A stretch of DNA of 11,144 nucleotides, taken from assembly GCF_946885885.1 (NCBI RefSeq), contig NZ_CAMPHN010000141.1, positions 1 to 11,144 on the forward strand, in the 5' to 3' direction. Below, one piece after another: positions 6,358-11,144 of this stretch. Origin of the DNA: an uncultured Pseudomonas sp. (GTDB lineage: Bacteria > Pseudomonadota > Gammaproteobacteria > Pseudomonadales > Pseudomonadaceae). Every line of letters begins with the position of its first letter. Within the stretch, counting starts at the first letter, position 1. A model generated the notes under the pieces. That model did not search any database and was not told where the DNA came from. It saw only the letters and a list, made by a program, of their open reading frames with translations. Position numbers and translations under genes: made by a program.

Positions 6358-6450
6358 CTTGCCTAGCATCGTGACGAAGGCCATGCAGCCCGTCCCACCT
6401 ACTCACTTGCTGATCCCCAGTCCCTATCCCGAGGAAAGGGCAATTCGCGC

Positions 6451-6477
6451 TTGGCCGCGGTGATTAAGCGATAGAAT
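6451..6477 (+). promoter_or_regulatory. Candidate sigma-70 promoter for the ABC exporter
   Basis: TTGGCC (6451-6456) and TAGAAT (6472-6477) resemble -35 and -10 hexamers, 15 bp apart (16 if CTTGGC is used). The -10 match is good and spacing is slightly short. It lies 33 bp upstream of the ATG, which would give a short leader. Confidence 0.4.
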
Positions 6478-6510
6478 CGCCACTCACCATTCGGCAGGAC
6501 GCCCGACCTT

Positions 6511-8343
6511 ATGCTGTTCCAACGCTTCGAAGCACTGATCGACGTATTCAAAGCCACCCCCGACGTCGAACCGCCCCAGGCCCTATTGCCGTTTTACGCC
6601 CACTACCTGCGCCAAGTCTGGCCGCTGATGCTCGCCGTGATGACGGTCGGTTTTTTCGCCGCGCTGATCGAAGTCGCGCTGTTCAGCTTTCTCGGTCAAT
6701 TGATCGATATGACTCAGGCGACGCCGAGTAGCGAATTCTTCGTACGCTACCGCAACGAGCTGCTGTGGATGTTGCTGGTCGCACTGATCATCCGGCCGCT
6801 GGTGTTCGGCCTGCACGATCTGCTGGTCAACCAGGCGATCTCGCCGAGCCTGACCAACCTGATCCGCTGGCAAAACCATCGCTACGTGCTCAAGCAGAGC
6901 CTGGGCTTCTTCCAGAACGATTTCGCCGGACGCATCGCCCAGCGCATCATGCAAACCGGCCCCTCGTTGCGCGATTCGGCGATGCAGGTGGTCGATGCGC
7001 TCTGGCATGTGCTGATTTACGCCGGCAGCGCTATGTACTTGTTCGCCGAAGCCGACCCGCGGCTGATCGTACCGTTGCTGCTGTGGATCGGCGGCTATTG
7101 CCTGACGCTCTGGTACTTCGTGCCGCGTATCAAACAGCGCTCGAGCATCGCCTCGGCGGCGCGCGCCAAGCTGATGGGACGGATAGTCGACGGCTACAGC
7201 AACGTCACCACCCTGAAGCTGTTCGCCCATACCCAGGAGGAGGAAAACTACGCCCGCGAAGGCATCGAGGAAGTGCTCGACAAGGTGCGCATCCAGACCC
7301 GCACCGTGACCGCCCTGGATTTTTCCGTGACCTGCCTCAACGGCTTGCTGATCGGCGCCACCGGAGCACTGGCGTTGTGGCTGTGGAGCCAGGGCAGCAT
7401 CAGCACCGGCGCCATCGCCTTGGCCATCGGCCTGGTGATCCGGATCAACAACTTGGCCGATTGGATCATGTGGGTGGTCAATGGCATCTTCGAGAACGTC
7501 GGCACCGTGCACGACGGCATGCAGACCATCGCCCGCCCGCGCCAGGTGCTCGACCGCGCGGAGGCGAAACCCTTGGTGGTCAGTCAGGGCGCCGTGCATT
7601 TCAATGACGTGCATTTTCACTACGGCAAGGCCGAGGGGGTGATCGGCGGCCTGGATTTCAAGGTGCACGCCGGCGAGAAAATCGGCCTGGTCGGACCATC
7701 GGGCGCGGGCAAGTCGACCCTGGTCAACCTGCTGCTACGCCTCTACGACCTGCAGGATGGGCGCATCCTGATCGATGGACAGAACATCGCCGAGGTCACC
7801 CAGGAAAGTCTGCGCGCACAAATCGGCGTGGTCACCCAGGACACCTCGCTGTTGCACCGTTCGATCCGCGACAACCTGCGCTATGGCAAACCCGGTGCCA
7901 GCGATGCGGAGTTGCTGGAGGCGGCGCGCAAGGCCCGCGCCGACAGCTTCATTCCCTTGCTCGACGACGGCCAGGGCGGCCTGGGCCTCGATGCCCAGGT
8001 CGGCGAGCGCGGGGTCAAGCTGTCCGGCGGGCAGCGCCAACGCATCGCCATCGCCCGCGTGCTGCTGAAGAACGCGCCCATTCTGCTGCTCGACGAAGCC
8101 ACCTCGGCGCTCGACTCGGAAGTCGAAGCGGCGATTCAGGAAAGCCTCGATACCCTGATGCAGGGCAAAACGGTCATCGCCATCGCCCACCGCCTTTCGA
8201 CCATCGCGCGCATGGACCGCTTGGTGGTCATCGACAAGGGGCAGATCGTCGAAAGCGGCAGCCACAGCGAGCTGATCGCCAAGGGCGGTCTTTACGCGCG
8301 CCTATGGCAGCACCAGACCGGGGGCTTTGTCGGGGTGGATTAA
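6511..8343 (+). CDS. ABC exporter half-transporter (fused membrane and ATPase domains)
   Basis: This 610-aa protein is a type IV ABC exporter, likely a homodimer in the inner membrane that moves a lipid, drug or peptide outward. The transmembrane domain (about 30-340) has six predicted helices, the first near 36-60 and the second near 83-104, with a coupling region F-F-Q-N-D-F-A-G-R (133-141). The nucleotide-binding domain (about 365-605) is intact: Walker A GPSGAGKST (395-403), Q-loop Q443, signature LSGGQ (504-508), Walker B ILLLDE (524-529) and H-loop H560. The N-terminal 25-residue cytoplasmic extension resembles proteins of the MsbA-like multidrug family found in Proteobacteria, but the substrate cannot be told. 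AGGA lies 11 nt before the ATG. The stop overlaps that of the convergent Sel1 gene. Confidence 0.93.
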   Translation: MLFQRFEALIDVFKATPDVEPPQALLPFYAHYLRQVWPLMLAVMTVGFFAALIEVALFSFLGQLIDMTQATPSSEFFVRYRNELLWMLLVALIIRPLVFGLHDLLVNQAISPSLTNLIRWQNHRYVLKQSLGFFQNDFAGRIAQRIMQTGPSLRDSAMQVVDALWHVLIYAGSAMYLFAEADPRLIVPLLLWIGGYCLTLWYFVPRIKQRSSIASAARAKLMGRIVDGYSNVTTLKLFAHTQEEENYAREGIEEVLDKVRIQTRTVTALDFSVTCLNGLLIGATGALALWLWSQGSISTGAIALAIGLVIRINNLADWIMWVVNGIFENVGTVHDGMQTIARPRQVLDRAEAKPLVVSQGAVHFNDVHFHYGKAEGVIGGLDFKVHAGEKIGLVGPSGAGKSTLVNLLLRLYDLQDGRILIDGQNIAEVTQESLRAQIGVVTQDTSLLHRSIRDNLRYGKPGASDAELLEAARKARADSFIPLLDDGQGGLGLDAQVGERGVKLSGGQRQRIAIARVLLKNAPILLLDEATSALDSEVEAAIQESLDTLMQGKTVIAIAHRLSTIARMDRLVVIDKGQIVESGSHSELIAKGGLYARLWQHQTGGFVGVD

Positions 8344-8807
8344 AGCCCCAGCTCGCGCGCCCTGGCGCTGTAATGCGCAGCCTGCTCGGCATCGGCCGGT
8401 AGGCCCGATGCACCCTGGCGATAGAGTTCGGCCAGACGCTGCGCCGCCAGGGGATGGCCGGCATCGGCGGCGATCTTCCAGCAACGCGCCGCTTCGCCAG
8501 CGTCCGGTGCTTGGCGGGTATCGCCGGCCAGGCTCGACACGCCCACTTGATAGGCGGACTTAGCATCGCCGGCGCCGGCGGCCAGACGCAGCAACCGCAT
8601 GCCCTCCTCCCGTGCACCGAAGCCTTGGCCGCGAAACAGCAGAATATGCCCATAGAAACTCTGCGCCGCGACGTTGCCCAGGTTGGCCATACGCGCGAAC
8701 CGCCCTTCCATCCAGCGCCACGCCCGCGGCTGCTTGACCAGCCAGGACCAATGGAACAGACGTCTGGCCACGGCATAACTCAAACGGGCCCGCAGATGGA
8801 GCAGCAT
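8340..8807 (-). CDS. Sel1-repeat (TPR-like) protein
   Basis: This 155-aa protein has two or three Sel1-like repeats, short helix pairs of the A-x-x-W/Y-x-x-A-A-x-x-G-x-x-x-A-x-x-x-L-G type: residues 65-95 (E-E-G-M-R-L-L-R-L-A-A-G-A-G-D-A-K-S-A-Y-Q-V-G), 103-131 (E-A-A-R-C-W-K-I-A-A-D-A-G-H-P-L-A-A-Q-R-L) and a final partial one. Such solenoids are protein-binding scaffolds. The first 35 residues are rich in Arg, Trp and aromatic residues and there is no cleavable signal peptide, so it is probably cytoplasmic or membrane-associated. I chose ATG 8807 because GGAA lies 5 nt upstream and the protein then starts MLLHLRARLSY. An ATG at 8822 adds five residues with a weaker site. It lies 37 bp after the 121-aa gene and may be in its operon. 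Confidence 0.82.
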   Translation of the reverse strand: MLLHLRARLSYAVARRLFHWSWLVKQPRAWRWMEGRFARMANLGNVAAQSFYGHILLFRGQGFGAREEGMRLLRLAAGAGDAKSAYQVGVSSLAGDTRQAPDAGEAARCWKIAADAGHPLAAQRLAELYRQGASGLPADAEQAAHYSARARELGL

Positions 8808-8844
8808 CGAGGTTCCAGTCATAAGTGAGGATTACCGCTGCCTG

Positions 8845-9210
8845 TTAAATGTCTTCGGGATAACTGAATTCGAACACCCGCACCACCTCGGCAGCATGCC
8901 AGGACGCCGCCGCGACCCCATCGGATGCGCCGCTGAAGCGTCCCAAACGGGTCACGCAGTCGAAGAACCCGGTGCGCGGCAGACGGCTGGCGCCCTGACT
9001 GATCACCAAGGCGCTACGCAGCGGGCGCTCGGCCCGCGCGTCCAGGGTGGCCAGATACTCCAGAGCCGCCGCCAAGGTTTGCATCGCCGGGCTGGGCAGC
9101 GCTAAACGCTCGATCAAGGCGCGATACGTCAGCAAATGGCGCTGGCGGCGGGCGGTCTCCAATTCGTCGAGCAGGGCTTGCCAATGTTGTCGGCTGATAC
9201 GCACGCTCAA
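8845..9210 (-). CDS. Conserved protein of unknown function, coupled to the XRE gene
   Basis: This 121-aa soluble protein has no signal peptide or membrane segment. It begins with a helical Arg/Gln-rich stretch (M-S-V-R-I-S-R-Q-H-W, 1-10, to about 25), then L-L-T-Y-R-A-L-I-E-R-L (26-36), P-L-R-S-A-L-V-I-S-Q-G (63-73) and L-P-R-T-G-F-F (77-83), ending in V-V-R-V-F-E-F (109-115). The pattern T-Y-x-x-L-x-x-x-L followed by S-A-L-V-x and P-x-x-G-F-F recalls small winged-helix-like proteins, which I infer but cannot confirm. I chose a TTG start at 9210 because GGAGG lies 7 nt upstream; its TTGA overlaps the XRE stop. An ATG at 9246 lies inside the XRE gene and lacks that site. Function unknown. Confidence 0.75.
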   Translation of the reverse strand: MSVRISRQHWQALLDELETARRQRHLLTYRALIERLALPSPAMQTLAAALEYLATLDARAERPLRSALVISQGASRLPRTGFFDCVTRLGRFSGASDGVAAASWHAAEVVRVFEFSYPEDI

Positions 9211-9527
9211 GAATCCGCCTCCCAACCCGCAATACCGAGGTGCCAAGCCAGCGAACGGCGAATGGCCGCATCGGGCTCGCGCTCGCCACTTTCGATCATC
9301 GCCAGGTAGTGCGGGCTGATCCCCACCGAGCGCGCCAGTTGCTCGGCAGCCAGCCCCTTTTCTTCGCGTAAACGCTTGAGTTCTTTCAACGCGGGACAGC
9401 CGCTAGCGGAAACGGCCTCGGCCTTTTCCCCTCCACGACCAGCGGCCTGCAATAAAACTTGGTAATCGGCCCAGGGCAACACAGCGTATTCAGGCTCGCC
9501 GTCGCGTTCGATCACTTGCACATTCAT
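9207..9527 (-). CDS. Phd-like/HTH XRE-family regulator, possible antitoxin
   Basis: This 106-aa DNA-binding protein has two parts. Residues 1-30 (M-N-V-Q-V-I-E-R-D-G-E-P-E-Y-A-V-L-P-W-A-D-Y) match the opening of Phd/YefM-type antitoxin-like regulators. Residues 48-100 form an HTH_3/XRE domain (L-K-R-L-R-E-E-K-G-L-A-A-E-Q-L-A-R-S-V-G-I-S, then Y-L-A-M-I-E-S-G-E-R). Such fusions occur as autorepressors or antitoxins. The ATG at 9527 has GGAGA 7 nt upstream. The stop TGA (9207-9209) overlaps the TTG of the next gene. Upstream on the minus strand a TTAATATT could supply a -10, with no clear -35. I see no DNA palindrome beside it that could be an operator. Confidence 0.8.
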   Translation of the reverse strand: MNVQVIERDGEPEYAVLPWADYQVLLQAAGRGGEKAEAVSASGCPALKELKRLREEKGLAAEQLARSVGISPHYLAMIESGEREPDAAIRRSLAWHLGIAGWEADS

Positions 9528-9698
9528 CGTTACATCTCCGTCCTTGCAGACGGCAATATTAACAGCCATGCGCCATAAAGGGCGTGTCTTGCTGCCGCAC
9601 GCACATTTGCATGGGCTGGGCCGGGTCGATGCCTGCACGCAGAACGCCATCTGCAGCGCTGCGATACCACTCGCTGGCGGAACGCGATCCCCTTCCGA

Positions 9699-10133
9699 TC
9701 AACCCTCGGCCCGATCCAGCTCCGGCAGATGTTCCAAAAGCGCGACATGCTCGGGTGTCTGCGCATCGCGCCACACACGGAACGCCTGCAATTCATCGCG
9801 CCAGGTGCGTAACACCCAGGCCAATACCGCCAGGTCGTCGATAAAGCCCACCGCCAGCAACCAGTCCGGCACACCGTCCAAGGGCGTTACCAGGTAAATC
9901 AGCCCGGCCACCACCGCCAACAGCGCCTGGCGGCTGATAGCCCGGTACTCGCCGCGCCACCAAGCCACGCACAGGCTCTGCAAAAGGCGCAAATCGTCCT
10001 TGACGGTGGCAAAGCGACGCCCCTGCCTATCGCTTTTGCGTACCACTGCCTGGAGCAAAAAAGGTAACCGGCCGCGGCTCAAAAAATTCTGCGCCAGGGA
10101 CAGGTAACGGGGGAAATTCCAAGGTGATTTCAT
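9699..10133 (-). CDS. DUF1232 (YkvA-like) membrane protein
   Basis: This 144-aa protein carries the DUF1232 hallmark Y-L-V-T-P-L-D-G-V-P-D-W-L-L-A-V-G-F-I-D-D at residues 80-100, inside two hydrophobic segments (about 68-84 and 91-109), and a W-W-R-G-E-Y (58-63) just before. DUF1232 proteins are small inner-membrane proteins of unknown function. The N-terminal 45 residues are basic and cytoplasmic-looking; the C-terminus is acidic (L-L-E-H-L-P-E-L-D-R-A-E-G). GGAGG stands 6 nt before the ATG, a strong ribosome-binding site. It is followed by a 171-bp gap before the XRE gene, so joint transcription is possible but not shown. The start and family are secure; its role is not. Confidence 0.88.
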   Translation of the reverse strand: MKSPWNFPRYLSLAQNFLSRGRLPFLLQAVVRKSDRQGRRFATVKDDLRLLQSLCVAWWRGEYRAISRQALLAVVAGLIYLVTPLDGVPDWLLAVGFIDDLAVLAWVLRTWRDELQAFRVWRDAQTPEHVALLEHLPELDRAEG

Positions 10134-10175
10134 GGTTCATCCTCCTCAGCCCGCATGCCGACTGGGCTGCTTCAG

Positions 10176-10211
10176 GTTATCCACCGAATCTGTGGATAAC
10201 CTTGTGAACAG
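10176..10211. promoter_or_regulatory. Symmetric pair of DnaA-box-like 9-mers plus a degenerate third
   Basis: TTATCCACC (10177-10185) and TGTGGATAA (10191-10199, the reverse complement of TTATCCACA) match the DnaA box consensus TTATNCACA in 8 and 9 of 9 positions and face each other. The 9-bp arms GTTATCCAC and GTGGATAAC are a perfect inverted repeat. A third site, TGTGAACAG (10203-10211), matches 7 of 9 and starts 12 bp after the second, about one helical turn. Sites lie 43-76 bp upstream of the DUF1232 start codon, so DnaA control of that promoter is one reading. Confidence 0.5.
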
Positions 10212-10291
10212 ATTCTTCATTAGCCTAGCAAACGCCCAGCCCATGCGGCCTCTACACAGATCGGGCATTTTTTACTCAGCCAACAAAATCC

Positions 10292-10330
10292 ATATAAATC
10301 AATAAGTTAATAATTGCAAAAGATTTATAT
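10292..10330. repeat. Inverted repeat within the AT-rich tract
   Basis: ATATAAATC (10292-10300) and GATTTATAT (10322-10330) are perfect 9-bp inverted arms separated by 21 nt that are almost wholly A and T. Such tracts are easily melted and are typical targets of H-NS-like MvaT/MvaU proteins in Pseudomonas. The arrangement is seen directly; the role is not. Confidence 0.55.
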
Positions 10331-10461
10331 ACGGTGCCGTGTCAAGACAGCGCGCAGACTGCGACAAATGTGCATAACCGTAACATCGGACCCGCCTCCG
10401 CAGTACTTTCAGACAACCAAGTCAACCCCGAATCGACATTTTATTCCCCCTGAAACGACAA

Positions 10462-10481
10462 CGCCCCGTCGAAACGGGGCG
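10462..10481 (-). terminator. Intrinsic terminator of the FKBP gene
   Basis: CGCCCCGT (10462-10469), a CGAA loop (TTCG on the minus strand) and ACGGGGCG (10474-10481) form a perfect 8-bp GC-rich stem, 20 bp past the FKBP stop. On the minus strand the stem is followed by TTGTCGTTT, a modest T-rich tail. The stable UUCG-type loop supports a real terminator. Confidence 0.75.
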
Positions 10482-10500
10482 CTGTGCGAACGACTCGGTC

Positions 10501-11144
10501 TTACTGCTCGGTGGCAGCGGCCTCGCCAGCTTTCTCACCGGCGGCAGGGGCTTCTTCGCCGGCTGCCGGGGCTTCTTCAGCACCCTTGATGCCCAGCAAT
10601 TCGAGATCGAATACCAGCACCGAGTTGGATGGGATGGCCGGCGTCGGGCTTTGCTCGCCATAGGCCAGTTCGCTCGGAATATAGAGCTTGTACTTCTCGC
10701 CGACATGCATCAGCTGCAGACCTTCGACCCAACCCGGAATCACGCCGCCAACCGGCAGCTCGATCGGACTACCGCGCTCGATGGAGCTGTCGAACACGCT
10801 GCCGTCGGTCAGCTTGCCTTCGTAGTGAACCGTCACCACGTCGGTCGCCTTGGGCTGAGCGCCATCGGCTTTCTTGATGATTTCGTACTGCAAACCGGAT
10901 TCGGTGGTGACCACGCCTTCACGCTTGGCGTTTTCTTCGAGGAATTTTTTACCGGCCTTGGCCGATTCCTCGTTCATTGCCGTCATGCGCTCCTCGGCGC
11001 GCTTCTGCAGGAAGGCGAAGGCTTCCATCAGCTCTTCGTCCTTCAGGCGTTGTTCTTTCTTGCCGATTGCATCTTCGATGCCCTGGGCTACGGCTTTCGA
11101 GTCCAGATCATCCATGCCTTCCTGAGCCAGGCTCTTGCCCATAT
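10501..11144 (-). CDS. FKBP-type peptidyl-prolyl isomerase, Mip/FklB-like (partial, N-terminus missing)
   Basis: The reading frame continues past the right edge; the first visible Met (11142) is not a start, because the preceding codon is still open and the protein begins in mid-domain (M-G-K-S-L-A-Q-E-G). Counting from that Met, residues 1-70 form the helical dimerisation domain of Mip/FklB proteins. The FKBP domain (about 80-186) follows, with active-site residues Y107, F117-D118, V134-I135, W138 and Y161 intact. It isomerises X-Pro bonds, in the cytoplasm or periplasm depending on the unseen N-terminus. The last 27 residues are an Ala/Gly/Glu tail with EEAPAAG repeated twice in tandem (189-195 and 196-202), unusual as an extension and probably disordered. 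The stop is TAA at 10501-10503, with a terminator just past it. I recall similar Pseudomonas proteins with lipoprotein-type signal peptides. Confidence 0.9.
   Translation of the reverse strand, partial: MGKSLAQEGMDDLDSKAVAQGIEDAIGKKEQRLKDEELMEAFAFLQKRAEERMTAMNEESAKAGKKFLEENAKREGVVTTESGLQYEIIKKADGAQPKATDVVTVHYEGKLTDGSVFDSSIERGSPIELPVGGVIPGWVEGLQLMHVGEKYKLYIPSELAYGEQSPTPAIPSNSVLVFDLELLGIKGAEEAPAAGEEAPAAGEKAGEAAATEQ

Larger units (their letters stand above)
10134..10500. other. Intergenic region with DnaA-box-like sites and an AT-rich tract
   Basis: This 367-bp gap lies between the DUF1232 gene and the FKBP gene, both on the minus strand. It holds a DnaA-box-like cluster (10176-10211), an AT-rich tract (10257-10332; the 60 bp from 10261 are about 28% GC) with a 9-bp inverted repeat, and the FKBP terminator near the right end. 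No credible gene was found; a reading frame starting at 10314 runs across the terminator into the FKBP gene antisense. The DUF1232 promoter must lie here, but I see no confident hexamer pair. Confidence 0.7.

Noticed and set aside
6583..7668. A 361-codon open frame on the minus strand inside the ABC exporter
   Set aside because: It lies opposite the membrane domain of a complete, motif-rich transporter, has a His/Gln/Asp-rich composition typical of antisense frames, and no ribosome-binding site was seen.
8340..10133. A defence island or phage-encoded module
   Set aside because: No nuclease, helicase, restriction, integrase or transposase domain was found, and codon use resembles that of neighbouring housekeeping genes. 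The region looks like ordinary chromosome.
10134..10500. Main chromosomal origin of replication
   Set aside because: In Pseudomonas oriC lies by dnaA and rpmH and carries more DnaA boxes. None of the marker genes is here, and two good boxes are too few to claim an origin.
10314..10589. A 91-codon plus-strand frame starting in the AT-rich tract
   Set aside because: It crosses the FKBP terminator and enters that gene antisense, has no Shine-Dalgarno sequence and gives a composition unlike a real protein.

Overview
The window looks like a chromosomal segment of a gamma-proteobacterium of the Pseudomonas sensu lato group. This rests on high-GC coding regions with GC-rich third positions, on proteins of familiar Pseudomonas type (RhlE2-like DEAD-box helicase, RarD, periplasmic cyclophilin PpiA, Mip/FklB-like FKBP), and on dispersed REP-like palindromes built on a CCCGGATGCAATCCGGG core or a GGGTTACGCGGC arm, which I recall as common between genes in the stutzeri/mendocina/alcaligenes relatives. 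The species call is inference. I see no rRNA, tRNA, CRISPR array, transposase or phage gene.

Layout, left to right. Positions 1-48 are the tail of a gene entering from the left (+). Positions 49-420 are a gene-free block of REP-like inverted repeats. A DEAD-box RNA helicase follows (421-1770, -). It is divergent from a small exported CigR/RcnB-like protein (1936-2364, +), and the gap between them holds two clean inverted repeats. The CigR-like gene converges on rarD (2375-3265, -), a ten-TM EamA-type permease, with only 10 bp between stops. A small secreted protein of unknown function (3505-3819, -) is divergent from a same-strand trio that is probably one transcript: LysR regulator (3913-4827), alpha/beta hydrolase (4853-5680) and ppiA (5695-6249). 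A second REP-like block (about 6261-6357) and a candidate promoter precede an ABC exporter half-transporter (6511-8343, +).

The right part reads leftward. A DUF1232/YkvA membrane protein (9699-10133) is followed by a Phd-like/HTH XRE protein (9207-9527), an unrecognised 121-aa protein (8845-9210) and a Sel1-repeat protein (8340-8807). The XRE gene and the 121-aa gene share a TTGA stop/start overlap with a strong GGAGG site, so they are very likely translationally coupled. The Sel1 gene and the ABC exporter converge so tightly that both stop codons lie in a single TTAA. The gap 10134-10500 holds a symmetric pair of DnaA-box-like 9-mers plus a degenerate third, followed by an AT-rich tract with its own inverted repeat. 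The window ends in a partial FKBP-type prolyl isomerase (10501 to past 11144, -) with its own terminator.

Most genes are housekeeping or stress and envelope functions, including two prolyl isomerases that fold exported proteins. No complete novel system is demonstrable. The two places most worth a second look are the coupled XRE/121-aa pair and the DnaA-box plus AT-rich intergenic region. All functional statements come from reading translated sequence and recalled family motifs, without a database search.
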